Shown: positions 1 through 10,084, counted from the stretch's first letter. The stretch is 52,086 bases of DNA from Porticoccus sp965660005 (GCF_965660005.1 NZ_CBFHYF010000012.1:1-52086), one strand, 5' to 3'. The notes: generated by a model not told the origin, from the letters alone. Program-made: numbers and translations.

Positions 1-1140
1 GGGTTGGACAAGCGTCAGGAAGGCAACGTGTTGATGGTTGCCCCCGCGGCTGAAATTGCAGAACGGGAACGGCTCCAGGTTGAAGCCAACAAACAACTTC
101 AGGAATTGGCGCCCCTCAGGACTGAGTTCATCCGTGTGAAATACGCTGATGCGAAAGAGCTGTATGAACTGTTTAATGTTCGCAGAGGTGGCAGTGGTGG
201 TTCAAGCGGTCGCACAAGTACAGACAGTATTCTGTCCGAACGGGGTACTGCGATTGTCGATAATCGCACCAATACGATAATCCTCACTGACACAGAAGAC
301 AAAATTCTTGAGTTCAAGCAGCTGATTGATCAAATTGATATTCCGGTAAGGCAGGTGCTCATCGAAGCGAGGATAGTCATTGCCAACCGCGATTTCAGAA
401 AAGAGATCGGCGTGCGGATGGGCCTGCAAGGCGTGCGCAACCCGGGGGATTCGCAGTTCGGTTTCTCGGGTTCACTGGAAGGTTTTGATGGCGATGTAAA
501 TCCGATCAATGCTTTTGATGGTAACGTGGGTACAGGTTCTATTCTGGTGAACGAAGCGGCTTTGGGGGTGGATCTGGGCGTGACCAATCCCAATGGCAGT
601 TTTGCTCTGGAACTCTTGACCGATAATACATTCATCGATCTCGAACTCAGTGCACTGGAAAACGAAGGTGCAGGTGAAATTGTCTCTCAGCCCAAGGTGC
701 TGACCGGCGACAAGCAACAGGCTTCCATCAAAACCGGTACTGAAATTCCCTATCAGAATGCCACGTCCAGTGGCGCTACCTCCACCCAGTTCAAGGAAGC
801 TGTACTGCTGCTTGAGGTGACGCCACAGATTACACCGGATGGCCGTATCGTCATGGATATCAATGTGGCACAGGATTCTGTCGGTGATCTCCTGCCCACC
901 GGAGAGCCTGTCATTGATATCACCCAGGTTAAGACCAAAGCTATCGTCGGCGATGGCCAGACACTGGTGCTTGGTGGGCTGTTTCAGATGCAGACTGTCA
1001 ACAACGTAGAAAAAATACCGTTGCTCGGCGATCTCCCCTATCTGGGTCGCTTGTTCCGTCATGATATTGATGATATTCAGAAGCGTGAGATTCTGATCTT
1101 TATCACGCCAAAAATACTGAATGAAGCTCTGCTTGATTAA
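1..1140 (+). CDS. pilQ: Type IV pilus secretin PilQ, C-terminal part (5' end outside window)
   Basis: Outer-membrane secretin forming the gated pore through which type IV pili pass. The reading frame is open from the first base, so only the last 380 or so residues are present; the TTG at position 4 is internal. The visible part starts in the periplasmic secretin N1/NolW-like region (KYADAKELYELF), with a Gly/Ser-rich linker near residues 63-68. It continues into the conserved secretin domain from about residue 115, with signatures SQPKVLTGDKQQASIKTGTEI, DGQTLVLGGLF and the terminal IPLLGDLPYLGRLFR. The stop overlaps the aroK start by one base (TAATG), so the two are co-transcribed, as in the usual pilMNOPQ-aroKB order. 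The upstream pil genes are presumably just outside the window. Confidence 0.95.
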   Translation, partial: GLDKRQEGNVLMVAPAAEIAERERLQVEANKQLQELAPLRTEFIRVKYADAKELYELFNVRRGGSGGSSGRTSTDSILSERGTAIVDNRTNTIILTDTEDKILEFKQLIDQIDIPVRQVLIEARIVIANRDFRKEIGVRMGLQGVRNPGDSQFGFSGSLEGFDGDVNPINAFDGNVGTGSILVNEAALGVDLGVTNPNGSFALELLTDNTFIDLELSALENEGAGEIVSQPKVLTGDKQQASIKTGTEIPYQNATSSGATSTQFKEAVLLLEVTPQITPDGRIVMDINVAQDSVGDLLPTGEPVIDITQVKTKAIVGDGQTLVLGGLFQMQTVNNVEKIPLLGDLPYLGRLFRHDIDDIQKREILIFITPKILNEALLD

Positions 1141-1664
1141 TGTCAAAACCCAACAACATCTTTCTTGTCGGCCCTATGGGGGCCGGCAAGACCACCATCG
1201 GCCGACTCCTTTCAAAAACGCTAAAACTTCAATTTATTGACCTCGATACCGAAATAGAGAAACGTTGCGGTGCAGATATTCCCTGGATATTCGATGTCGA
1301 GGGCGAGGACGGTTTCCGGAAACGGGAAAGCCAGTTGCTGGATGAAATTACAGCAACTACAGACATTCTCCTTGCCACAGGGGGCGGGGCTGTGCTCAAT
1401 CAGCAGAATAGACGTCTTTTGCAGCAGAGGGGCTATGTCGTTTATCTGACGGCCTCGGTAGACCAGTTGCTGGAGAGGACAGCACACGACCGCAATCGGC
1501 CACTGCTTCAGGTAGATGATCCCACCGCGGTCATAGAGTCACTACTGCGCGAGCGCGATCCTCTCTATCGTGAAATAGCTGATTTGGTGGTTGCTACTGA
1601 GCAGAAAAAGCCACAACTTGTCGCCGATGAAATCGCACGGATTATTCGCCAGCCAAACAGCTGA
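1140..1664 (+). CDS. aroK: Shikimate kinase
   Basis: Phosphorylates shikimate to shikimate 3-phosphate using ATP, the fifth step of the chorismate pathway, in the cytoplasm. The protein has 174 residues, normal for the family. The Walker A loop GPMGAGKTT lies at residues 11-19, followed by the shikimate-binding DLDTEIEKR region. The LATGGGAVL stretch near residue 80 is the conserved glycine triplet, and RNRPLL near residue 120 is the lid region. The start codon overlaps the pilQ stop by one base. aroB, the second enzyme of the same pathway, follows after 46 bases. Confidence 0.97.
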   Translation: MSKPNNIFLVGPMGAGKTTIGRLLSKTLKLQFIDLDTEIEKRCGADIPWIFDVEGEDGFRKRESQLLDEITATTDILLATGGGAVLNQQNRRLLQQRGYVVYLTASVDQLLERTAHDRNRPLLQVDDPTAVIESLLRERDPLYREIADLVVATEQKKPQLVADEIARIIRQPNS

Positions 1665-1710
1665 TGTGATAAATTCTATCCCCATTTTTATTGCCAGAGA
1701 GTAGCACATC

Positions 1711-2796
1711 GTGGATGCGGCCAATCAGCTGATTGTCGAACTGGGTGACCGGAGTTATCCAATACATATTGGTCAAGGATTGCTCCAGGTGAACGGAGTG
1801 TTCGCTCCCTATATCAGGGGCAATCAGGTGTTAGTCGTCACCAATGAAACCATTGCCCCTCTGTACCTTAACCTGATTGAAAAAAACTTGTCCCGGTACC
1901 AGGTTGATACGCTGATTCTACCCGACGGTGAGCGATACAAAACGCTGCATTATCTCAATAAAATTTATGATCGGCTGCTGGAAAAAAAACATAACCGGAG
2001 TACGACGCTGATTGCCCTAGGTGGGGGCGTTGTTGGCGATATGACAGGTTTCGCGGCCGCCACCTATCAGCGTGGTGTAAATTTTATTCAGGTGCCCACC
2101 ACACTGCTCGCGCAGGTAGATTCTTCTGTTGGGGGAAAAACAGCAGTCAATCATCCGATGGGCAAAAATATGATTGGCGCATTTTATCAACCTCAATGTG
2201 TGATTGCCGATACAGCTACCTTGAAAACGTTGCCTGCAAGAGAACTCTATGCAGGCCTCGCTGAAGTCATCAAATACGGCTTGATAGCTGACGAAAATTT
2301 TTTCTACTGGCTTGAAACCAGTATCGATCAGTTGATGAATATGTGCCCTGATTCACTGGCTACAGCCATCATGCGCTCCTGCGAAAACAAGGCGCGGATT
2401 GTCAGCCAGGATGAGAGAGAGACTGGTATTCGAGCAATACTGAATCTTGGGCATACATTCGGGCATGCCATTGAGACGGCGCAGTCTTATTCAGACTGGC
2501 TGCACGGTGAAGCGATCGCTGCGGGAATGGTGATGGCGGCAGAGCTATCCAAATTACTTGGTTGGTTGTCGCCTGATGACGTCCTGCGTGTCCGTGAACT
2601 GCTTGCCAAGTGCCAGTTGCCATTATGGGCCCCGCATACGATGCGTTCTGATACATTTCTCGAGTTGATGGCGGTTGACAAGAAAGTCATGGATGGGACC
2701 CTTCGACTGGTGCTGCTTAAATCTATTGGTCAGGCGACTGTCACCTCGGATTTTGATCATCAGTTACTGGGGAAGTTGCTGAAAAACAGGTTGTGA
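1711..2796 (+). CDS. aroB: 3-dehydroquinate synthase
   Basis: Converts DAHP to 3-dehydroquinate, the second step of the shikimate pathway, using bound NAD+ and a divalent metal. The protein has 361 residues, as expected. The NAD-binding glycine motif ALGGGVVGDMTGF lies at about residues 103-115. Metal ligands are Glu185 (AEVIKYG), His248 (LGHTFGH) and His265 (LHGEA). The start is a GTG at 1711; no ATG lies nearby in frame, and the GTG follows a purine stretch (AGAGAG). In Pseudomonas-type genomes a SPOR-domain gene separates aroB from gltB. Here 183 non-coding bases separate them, so aroB probably ends the pil-aro transcript. Confidence 0.96.
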   Translation: MDAANQLIVELGDRSYPIHIGQGLLQVNGVFAPYIRGNQVLVVTNETIAPLYLNLIEKNLSRYQVDTLILPDGERYKTLHYLNKIYDRLLEKKHNRSTTLIALGGGVVGDMTGFAAATYQRGVNFIQVPTTLLAQVDSSVGGKTAVNHPMGKNMIGAFYQPQCVIADTATLKTLPARELYAGLAEVIKYGLIADENFFYWLETSIDQLMNMCPDSLATAIMRSCENKARIVSQDERETGIRAILNLGHTFGHAIETAQSYSDWLHGEAIAAGMVMAAELSKLLGWLSPDDVLRVRELLAKCQLPLWAPHTMRSDTFLELMAVDKKVMDGTLRLVLLKSIGQATVTSDFDHQLLGKLLKNRL

Positions 2797-2863
2797 CAGA
2801 AAATGCACTCCTGTTTGTTCGCTTAAGCCTCCGACCCTGAAAGACATGTCATTCATCAGAAAT

Positions 2864-2892
2864 TTGTGGCGCCCGCAAGGGGCGTGTAAAAT
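2864..2892 (+). promoter_or_regulatory. Candidate sigma-70 promoter of gltB
   Basis: TTGTGG at 2864-2869 and TAAAAT at 2887-2892 are separated by exactly 17 bases in the aroB-gltB gap. This would give a leader of about 80 bases, which contains a weak hairpin (AGCTC at 2914-2918 with GAGCT at 2934-2938). Read by eye only. Confidence 0.45.
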
Positions 2893-2979
2893 GTGCATCC
2901 TTTTGCCTTCGCAAGCTCTGCTGGGCTTTTGTGGAGCTGCAACCAACTGTTTTTATTGTATTTTACCTAGAGTTATATT

Positions 2980-5900
2980 ATGTCCACTGGCCTCTACCGG
3001 TTAGATGAGTTCAAAGATAACTGTGGCTTTGGTTTGATTGCCCATACCAAGGGGCATGCCAGTCACCGTATTCTCGAAACCGCCATCGAGTCATTAACCT
3101 GCATGACCCACCGCGGCGGGATTGCCGCAGATGGCAAGACGGGTGATGGTTGTGGCCTGCTGATACAAAAGCCCGATCGTTTCATGCGGCAGCTTGCCCA
3201 TGAGCTTTTTTCTGTGGAGTTGCCAGAGATCTACGCGATTGGTGCGATCATGCTCAGCCAGGATGCATCCCTCCGTGAAAAGGCCAAAACTGTTGTTTCT
3301 GAAGCGCTGCTTGGCGAGGGTTTATCAGTGGTCGGTTGGCGCGACGTGCCTACCGACAATGCCTGCCTCGGTGATATTGCATTACAAACACTTCCCGTTT
3401 TCGAGCAGGTCTTTGTTACCGCCGGTGAGCTGAGCGAGCAGCAGCTCAATGCGGCGCTTTACATGGCAACCCGGAGAGCTGAAAAAAACCTGGTTGAGGA
3501 CGAGGCGTTTTATATCGCAAGCCTTTCCGCCAACGTCATCAGTTACAAAGGCTTGATGATGCCAGTGGATCTGCCAAAATTTTATCCGGATCTGGCAAAT
3601 CCTCTGCTCGAGACAGCGATTTGCGTATTTCACCAGCGGTTTTCCACTAATACCATGCCCCGCTGGCCCCTGGCGCAGCCTTTTAGAATGCTGGCCCATA
3701 ATGGAGAAATTAATACCATTACCGGCAATAGAAACTGGTCTGTAGCTCGCACGCCGAAATTTGAAACTGCCTTACTGCCGAAACTCCCCGAAGTTAGCCC
3801 GCTGGTCAATCGTACCGGCTCGGATTCTTCCAGTCTGGATAACATGCTTGAGGTGTTAGTGGCCGGTGGTATGGATCTGCATAAGGCGATCAGGTTACTG
3901 GTGCCACCCGCTTGGAACAATACGCAGGATTTCGGTCCGAATGAGAGGGCTTACTTCGAGTATGTTTCCATGCACATGGAGCCATGGGATGGTCCGGCTG
4001 GTCTGGTAATCACCGATGGTCGTTATGCCGTTTGTACGCTCGACAGAAATGGCTTGCGCCCATCGCGGTGGGTATTGACAGACGATGATGTCATCACGGT
4101 TGCATCCGAAGTGGGCGTTTACAGTTACAGCCCGGAAAGCGTGGTTGCCAAAGGCAAGCTTGGTCCTGGCGATATCCTTTCAATTGACACATTGACCGGC
4201 GCGATCATTAATTCAGAGGAGGTTGATCGCCAATTGGCCTCTGGAAATCCCTATCAAAAGTGGTTGAGGGATGGCAGTGTCAAGGTTATGTCGACGATGG
4301 ATCAGGATTCCATCGAAGTGGAAGGCGCGCTGACACGCGAAGAAATTTATAAGTACATGAAAATGTTTCTTGCCTCTCGCGAGGAGCGTGATCAGGTGCT
4401 CAGGCCGATGGCGGAAGGCGGCCAGGAAGCAGTGGGTTCCATGGGTGATGATACGCCGATGGCTGTGTTGTCGAGTAAAAATCGCACCCTTTACGATTAT
4501 TTTCGGCAACAGTTCGCCCAAGTAACCAATCCGCCGATCGATCCTTTGCGCGAATCACTGGTGATGTCTCTACAGACCCACCTCGGTCGCGAGCACTGTC
4601 TGTTTACAGAAACCGAGGAGCATGGCCATCGGGTAAATCTTAACAGTCCAGTACTGTCGCCACGCAAATATTACGCGCTCAAGAATATTAATATCGCGGA
4701 CTACCCGGTTCAAAAATTCGGGATTAATTACGATCCCGAACAAACCGATTTGAAACAGGCAATCAAGCACCTGTGTCATGAGGTTGAGACGGCGGTTCGC
4801 TCGGGTATCGGCTGCTGTATTCTGTCTGACTCTGACATTGTTCCCGGCCAGTTGCCCATGCCTATGTTGATGGCAGTGGGTGCCGTCCATCATCATTTGA
4901 TTGCGGTGGGGGAGCGCTGCAACGCAAATATCATCGCCAGTACGGCCTCTGCACGGGATGCTCATCAGATTGCTGCATTAATTGGCTATGGGGCTTCAGC
5001 GGTCTACCCCTACCTGAGTTACCATATTCTGTGCGATCTGGTGCAAACCGGTGAATTGCTCAGTGACCTCGATGTTGCCTTTAAGAATTATCGCAAGGCG
5101 ATTAACAAGGGCCTGCTGAAGATACTCTCCAAAATGGGTATCTCCACGATTGCATCCTACCGGGGCTCTCAGCTGTTCGAGATTGTAGGTCTGTCATCTG
5201 ACGTCGTTGATCTTTGCTTCACTGATACACCGAGCCGTATTCAGGGTGCCGGGTTCGAAGACCTTCAACTGGATCAGCAGCTGTTGGCCCGGGAAGCATG
5301 GAGTGATCGTAAGCCTGTTAATCCTGGCGGGCTCCTGAAATATGTTCATGGTCAGGAATATCACGCCTTCAATCCCGATGTCGTGCAGGCGTTGCATCGC
5401 TCGGTGCAAAATAATGATTATGATGCGTGGCATGATTATGCCGCGTTGGTTAACCAGCGTCCGATAGCGACGTTGCGTGATTTGCTGAAGTTGCGTGACG
5501 ATATCGTGCCTGTATCGATAGCAGATGTTGAACCGATCGAAAAAATCATTAAGCGTTTTGATTCGGCGGGTATGTCGCTGGGTGCACTGTCACCTGAGGC
5601 CCATGAAGCCCTTGCTGAGGCCATGAATACACTGGGTGGGCGCTCGAACTCCGGTGAAGGCGGTGAGGATCCTGTTCGTTTTGGCACCAACAAGGTGTCC
5701 AAAATCAAACAGGTAGCTTCGGGTCGATTTGGTGTGACACCGCATTACTTGTCCAGTGCAGAAGTCATTCAGATCAAGATTGCCCAGGGTGCTAAGCCCG
5801 GTGAGGGTGGCCAATTGCCGGGCGGCAAGGTCAATGAATTAATCGCCAGACTGCGCTACTCGGTCCCCGGTGTGACACTGATTTCACCGCCACCTCATCA

Positions 5901-7434
5901 TGATATTTATTCCATCGAAGATCTGGCTCAGCTGATTTTTGATCTGAAACAGGTTAATCCAACCGCCTTGATATCGGTGAAACTGGTATCCAGGCCAGGT
6001 GTGGGAACGATTGCTGCGGGTGTAGCAAAAGCCTATGCAGATCTTATTACCATTTCCGGGTATGACGGTGGCACGGCAGCCAGTCCCTTGACCTCAATCC
6101 GCTACGCCGGCTCTCCGTGGGAGCTCGGCCTGTCAGAGACTCATCAGATGTTGCGAGCCAACGACCTGAGGAGCAAGGTGCGCGTGCAAACAGATGGCGG
6201 TTTGAAAACCGGACTCGATGTTGTCAAAGCGGCCATTCTGGGTGCTGAAAGCTTTGGTTTCGGTACAGCCCCGATGATCGCACTGGGTTGCAAGTATCTG
6301 CGAATCTGTCATCTCAATAATTGTGCAACGGGTGTTGCCACTCAGGACAAGACACTCCGTGAGCAGTATTACCTCGGTACTGTGGAAATGGCGCGCAATT
6401 TTTTCCGTTTCATGGCCGAAGAAACCCGGGAGTGGATGTCACGTCTGGGGGTCAGGAGTCTTGAGGAGCTGGTGGGGCGGGTGGATTTACTGGAAGTATT
6501 ACCCGGCGTGACGGAAAAACAGAAGAAACTTGATCTGTCGGCGATCATCTATACCGATGCGTTGTTGGAAAGCAAACCGCAAACCTGTCAGGTGGCAAGA
6601 AATATACCTTTCGACAAGGGGTATCTGGCAGAGCGGATGGTGGAAGATATCCTCCCTGCAATCGAGGCAAAGTCAGGCGGAGAGTACCGCTACTCCGTCA
6701 GTAACTGCGATCGTTCTATCGGGGCTCGCCTGTCCGGAGAGATTGCCAAACGCCACGGCAACCATGGAATGGCAGATGCGCCGGTTAAGCTGTATTTGCA
6801 GGGCGTCGCTGGCCAGTCGTTGGGCGTCTGGAACGCAGGTGGGCTGGATATTTATTTGCGGGGTGATGCTAACGACTACGTCGGCAAGGGAATGGCCGGT
6901 GGGAAAATTGTTGTTGCGCCCCCGGAAGTCAGCAAATTCTCTTCCAATCAAGCGCCGATTATTGGTAATACCTGCCTCTACGGCGCCACGGGTGGCATGC
7001 TGTACGCCGCCGGTCGTGCGGGTGAACGCTTTGCTGTGCGAAATTCGGGTTGTATCACCGTGGTTGAGGGTGCTGGACACCATTGCTGTGAGTATATGAC
7101 CGGTGGTGTCGTGGTGGTGCTCGGTAATACCGGCCCGAACTTCGGGGCAGGTATGACGGGTGGTTTTGCCTATGTGCTGGATGAGGAGCGAACTTTTGTC
7201 GATCGCTATAATATGGAGTTGGTGGATATCCAGCGGATTACCAGTGAGGCTACGGAAGCCTATCGTCACAATCTGGAAAGTCTGATCAAGGAATTCGTGG
7301 CGGAAACCGGTAGTGCTTGGGGGCAGCAAATTCTCGACAATTTTGAATACTTTCTCAGTAAATTCTGGCTGATAAAGCCCAAGGCAGCGAGCCTGCAAAG
7401 CTTGCTCGAGCACACTCGTGCCGCACCCCAATAA
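2980..7434 (+). CDS. gltB: Glutamate synthase (NADPH) large subunit
   Basis: Alpha subunit of NADPH-GOGAT, which makes two glutamates from glutamine and 2-oxoglutarate for ammonia assimilation. The 1484-residue length is normal. Cys15 in DNCGFGLIAH is the N-terminal nucleophile of the class II amidotransferase domain, exposed after removal of a 14-residue propeptide. That domain runs to about residue 410. A central linking domain follows, then the FMN-binding synthase barrel (about 800-1180). The 3Fe-4S cluster cysteines are at about 1104, 1110 and 1115 (CKYLRICHLNNC). The C-terminal beta-helix has repeated Gly-x-x-Gly units. The ribosome-binding site is weak. gltD follows 28 bases downstream in the same transcript. 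Confidence 0.98.
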   Translation: MSTGLYRLDEFKDNCGFGLIAHTKGHASHRILETAIESLTCMTHRGGIAADGKTGDGCGLLIQKPDRFMRQLAHELFSVELPEIYAIGAIMLSQDASLREKAKTVVSEALLGEGLSVVGWRDVPTDNACLGDIALQTLPVFEQVFVTAGELSEQQLNAALYMATRRAEKNLVEDEAFYIASLSANVISYKGLMMPVDLPKFYPDLANPLLETAICVFHQRFSTNTMPRWPLAQPFRMLAHNGEINTITGNRNWSVARTPKFETALLPKLPEVSPLVNRTGSDSSSLDNMLEVLVAGGMDLHKAIRLLVPPAWNNTQDFGPNERAYFEYVSMHMEPWDGPAGLVITDGRYAVCTLDRNGLRPSRWVLTDDDVITVASEVGVYSYSPESVVAKGKLGPGDILSIDTLTGAIINSEEVDRQLASGNPYQKWLRDGSVKVMSTMDQDSIEVEGALTREEIYKYMKMFLASREERDQVLRPMAEGGQEAVGSMGDDTPMAVLSSKNRTLYDYFRQQFAQVTNPPIDPLRESLVMSLQTHLGREHCLFTETEEHGHRVNLNSPVLSPRKYYALKNINIADYPVQKFGINYDPEQTDLKQAIKHLCHEVETAVRSGIGCCILSDSDIVPGQLPMPMLMAVGAVHHHLIAVGERCNANIIASTASARDAHQIAALIGYGASAVYPYLSYHILCDLVQTGELLSDLDVAFKNYRKAINKGLLKILSKMGISTIASYRGSQLFEIVGLSSDVVDLCFTDTPSRIQGAGFEDLQLDQQLLAREAWSDRKPVNPGGLLKYVHGQEYHAFNPDVVQALHRSVQNNDYDAWHDYAALVNQRPIATLRDLLKLRDDIVPVSIADVEPIEKIIKRFDSAGMSLGALSPEAHEALAEAMNTLGGRSNSGEGGEDPVRFGTNKVSKIKQVASGRFGVTPHYLSSAEVIQIKIAQGAKPGEGGQLPGGKVNELIARLRYSVPGVTLISPPPHHDIYSIEDLAQLIFDLKQVNPTALISVKLVSRPGVGTIAAGVAKAYADLITISGYDGGTAASPLTSIRYAGSPWELGLSETHQMLRANDLRSKVRVQTDGGLKTGLDVVKAAILGAESFGFGTAPMIALGCKYLRICHLNNCATGVATQDKTLREQYYLGTVEMARNFFRFMAEETREWMSRLGVRSLEELVGRVDLLEVLPGVTEKQKKLDLSAIIYTDALLESKPQTCQVARNIPFDKGYLAERMVEDILPAIEAKSGGEYRYSVSNCDRSIGARLSGEIAKRHGNHGMADAPVKLYLQGVAGQSLGVWNAGGLDIYLRGDANDYVGKGMAGGKIVVAPPEVSKFSSNQAPIIGNTCLYGATGGMLYAAGRAGERFAVRNSGCITVVEGAGHHCCEYMTGGVVVVLGNTGPNFGAGMTGGFAYVLDEERTFVDRYNMELVDIQRITSEATEAYRHNLESLIKEFVAETGSAWGQQILDNFEYFLSKFWLIKPKAASLQSLLEHTRAAPQ

Positions 7435-7462
7435 GGCTGTTGTTGAGTAAAGGTTTTCACTT

Positions 7463-8881
7463 ATGACACAAAGATTGAACAACAATTTCCAGTTTGTGCA
7501 GGTAGGTAGAGAAGAGCCCGGAAAAAAGGGACTGCTCAGTCGCACCCGGGCATTTGTCGAAATATACGAGCCGTTTGAACAGAAGCAGGCCGCCACCCAG
7601 GCCCATCGCTGCCTGGATTGCGGGAACCCCTATTGTGAGTGGAAGTGCCCAGTTCACAATTATATCCCTAACTGGCTCAAGTTGCTGTCTGACGGCAACA
7701 TCCTTGAAGCTGCAGAGCTCTGCCATCAGACCAATACACTCCCCGAGGTTTGTGGACGCGTCTGTCCTCAGGACAGGCTTTGCGAAGGTGCCTGCACCCT
7801 GAATGACGACTTTGGCGCTGTGACCATCGGCAGCGCCGAGAAATACATTACCGACACCGCCTTTGCCATGGGCTGGCGTCCGGATATGTCTAAAGTGACC
7901 TGGACTGACAAGCGGGTAGCTATCATCGGCGCCGGGCCAGCGGGTCTTGGTTGCGCCGATATTCTGGTACGTGGCGGCGTACGACCCGTAGTGTTTGACC
8001 GTTACCCTGAAATTGGTGGCCTGCTGACTTTTGGTATACCGGAGTTCAAGCTTGAGAAGTCGGTGATGCAAAATCGCCGTGTCATTCTTGAAGATATGGG
8101 TGTTGAATTCAGACTCAACACCAACGTTGGTGTCGATGTGACGATTGATCAGTTGCTGGAGGAATACGATGCCATTTTTCTCGGTATGGGCACCTATAAA
8201 TACATGAAAGGTGGTTTTCCGGGAGAGGATTTGCCCGGCGTATACGATGCCCTCCCTTTCCTGGTGGCGAACGTCAATCGTAATATGGGCTGGGAAAAGG
8301 ATCCTGACGACTTCATTAGTGTTGCCGGCCAGAGAGTAGTGGTTCTGGGTGGTGGTGACACAGCCATGGACTGCAATAGAACGTCTATTCGCCAGGGGGC
8401 GGCCTCAGTTGTCTGTGCCTATCGGCGAGATCAACAGAATATGCCGGGTTCCCGTCGTGAAGTGAATAATGCCCAGGAAGAGGGTGTGCAATTCCTCTTT
8501 AATCGGCAACCGGTCGAAATTATCGGCAATGGCCGTGTTGAAGGCGTTAAAGTGGTTACCACTGAACTGGGCGAGCCAGATGAGCAAGGTCGCCGTCGAC
8601 CTAAATCCGTTGCGGGTAGCGAAGAAATCCTGCCTGCTGATGTGGTGCTGATTGCGTTTGGTTTTCAGCCTGACCCCGCACCTTGGCTTGAAAATAATAA
8701 TGTTCAGCTTAATGACTGGCAGGGCGTTATCGCACCCGAAGACCAGTGCTTTAAATTTCAGACCAGCAATCCAAAGATTTTTGCCGGTGGTGATATGGTG
8801 CGTGGCTCTGACCTGGTAGTGACAGCAATTTGGGAAGGGCGTCAGGCAGGTGAGGGTATTCTCGATTACCTGCAAGTTTGA
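7463..8881 (+). CDS. gltD: Glutamate synthase (NADPH) small subunit
   Basis: Beta subunit of NADPH-GOGAT; it oxidises NADPH at FAD and passes electrons through 4Fe-4S clusters to GltB. The protein has 472 residues. N-terminal cluster cysteines are Cys50, 53, 58 and 62 (CLDCGNPYCEWKC), with a second set in CGRVCPQDRLCEGAC. The FAD Rossmann motif GAGPAGLGCAD is near residue 153 and the NADPH-binding motif GGGDTAMDC near residue 295. It lies between gltB and hemE with short gaps (28 and 18 bases), which suggests a gltB-gltD-hemE transcript. Confidence 0.97.
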   Translation: MTQRLNNNFQFVQVGREEPGKKGLLSRTRAFVEIYEPFEQKQAATQAHRCLDCGNPYCEWKCPVHNYIPNWLKLLSDGNILEAAELCHQTNTLPEVCGRVCPQDRLCEGACTLNDDFGAVTIGSAEKYITDTAFAMGWRPDMSKVTWTDKRVAIIGAGPAGLGCADILVRGGVRPVVFDRYPEIGGLLTFGIPEFKLEKSVMQNRRVILEDMGVEFRLNTNVGVDVTIDQLLEEYDAIFLGMGTYKYMKGGFPGEDLPGVYDALPFLVANVNRNMGWEKDPDDFISVAGQRVVVLGGGDTAMDCNRTSIRQGAASVVCAYRRDQQNMPGSRREVNNAQEEGVQFLFNRQPVEIIGNGRVEGVKVVTTELGEPDEQGRRRPKSVAGSEEILPADVVLIAFGFQPDPAPWLENNNVQLNDWQGVIAPEDQCFKFQTSNPKIFAGGDMVRGSDLVVTAIWEGRQAGEGILDYLQV

Positions 8882-8899
8882 CCACAAGGCTCCTATCCC

Positions 8900-9970
8900 A
8901 TGGCATTACTAAAAAATGATCGCTTTCTTCGGGCTCTGTTGCGTCAGCCTGTTGACATGACCCCGGTATGGATGATGCGTCAGGCAGGCCGCTATTTGCC
9001 GGAATATCGCCAGACCCGCTCCGCAGCCGGAGATTTCATGGCGCTCTGTACCAATCCTGAGCTTGCCTGTGAGGTGACGCTTCAGCCACTTGAGCGGTAT
9101 CCACTGGATGCAGCAATCCTTTTCTCTGATATTCTCACCATCCCCGATGCCATGGGGCTTGGTCTCTATTTTGAGGCCGGAGAGGGGCCGCGTTTCAGAA
9201 AGCCAATCAGGACAGAGGCGGATATTGCCGCTCTTGAGGTGATTGACCCTGGCCATGATCTCCCGTATGTGCTGGATGCAGTATCGACGATTCGACGTGA
9301 ACTCAATGGCCGGGTGCCTTTGATCGGATTTTCCGGAAGTCCATGGACGTTGGCCACCTACATGATTGAGGGCGGGAGCAGTCGCGATTTTGCCCGAAGT
9401 AAAACGATGCTCTATGACCAGCCTCAGCTGCTTCATCAATTGCTTGAAAAGTTGGCGCAGTCGGTGATTGCCTACCTCAATGCGCAGATTGCGGCGGGAG
9501 CTCAGGCGGTACAGATTTTTGATACCTGGGGTGGCGCACTTTCCCATTTCGCCTATCAGGAGTTTTCGCTCAATTACATGACTAAAATCGTCGCCAATCT
9601 GACCCGTGAAAGCGAGGGTCGCGAGGTGCCGGTAATCCTTTTTACCAAAGGTGGAGGTCAGTGGCTCGAGGCCATAGCGGACTCCGGTTGCCACGCAGTT
9701 GGCCTGGACTGGACCACTCATATTGGTCACGCCCGTGATCGTATAGGAAACAAAGTGGCACTCCAGGGAAATATGGATCCAGCCATACTTCGCGCTTCAC
9801 CGGAAAGAATTCGCCAGGAAGTTGCCGCCATTCTCAAGCAATTTGGCAACGGAGATGGTCATATATTCAATCTTGGGCATGGCATCACCCCGGATGTCAG
9901 CCCTGAAATGGCGGGTGTTTTTGTTGATGCAGTTCACAGTTATTCCGTGAATTATCACAAAAAATCCTAA
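8900..9970 (+). CDS. hemE: Uroporphyrinogen decarboxylase
   Basis: Removes four acetate carboxyl groups from uroporphyrinogen III to give coproporphyrinogen III in haem synthesis; cytoplasmic and cofactor-free. The protein has 356 residues. The N-terminal signature PVWMMRQAGRYLPEYR carries the substrate-binding arginines. The catalytic Asp is in AAILFSDILTIPDAMG, and the second family signature region is GFSGSPWTLATYMIEGG. It follows gltD by 18 bases, the same neighbour order as in Pseudomonas. No good terminator follows the stop; a weak AT-rich hairpin is at 10034-10054. Confidence 0.97.
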   Translation: MALLKNDRFLRALLRQPVDMTPVWMMRQAGRYLPEYRQTRSAAGDFMALCTNPELACEVTLQPLERYPLDAAILFSDILTIPDAMGLGLYFEAGEGPRFRKPIRTEADIAALEVIDPGHDLPYVLDAVSTIRRELNGRVPLIGFSGSPWTLATYMIEGGSSRDFARSKTMLYDQPQLLHQLLEKLAQSVIAYLNAQIAAGAQAVQIFDTWGGALSHFAYQEFSLNYMTKIVANLTRESEGREVPVILFTKGGGQWLEAIADSGCHAVGLDWTTHIGHARDRIGNKVALQGNMDPAILRASPERIRQEVAAILKQFGNGDGHIFNLGHGITPDVSPEMAGVFVDAVHSYSVNYHKKS

Positions 9971-10068
9971 GTAAAATAACCAGTTATCTCCAGATTAGAC
10001 CGACTGAGCATTCCCGGTTGCTATTGCCTGAGATCATCATATTCTTGGTGATGAGAGTCTATCCTTTT

Positions 10069-10084
10069 TGAACATGTGAACATT
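10069..10084 (+). repeat. Tandem 8-base direct repeat upstream of the HD-GYP gene
   Basis: TGAACATG is followed directly by TGAACATT, 40 bases before the HD-GYP start codon. The pair could be a regulator half-site pair, but no known operator is recognised. The rest of the 153-base gap holds an AT-rich region and one weak hairpin. Confidence 0.35.

Noticed and set aside
472..1146. Open frame of 224 codons opposite pilQ
   Set aside because: Shadow of the conserved secretin domain.
6673..7596. Open frame of 307 codons on the minus strand opposite the end of gltB
   Set aside because: It lies wholly opposite conserved gltB/gltD sequence, has no recognisable domain and no ribosome-binding site.
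8909..9730. Open frame of 273 codons opposite hemE
   Set aside because: Shadow of hemE; no domain and no start context.
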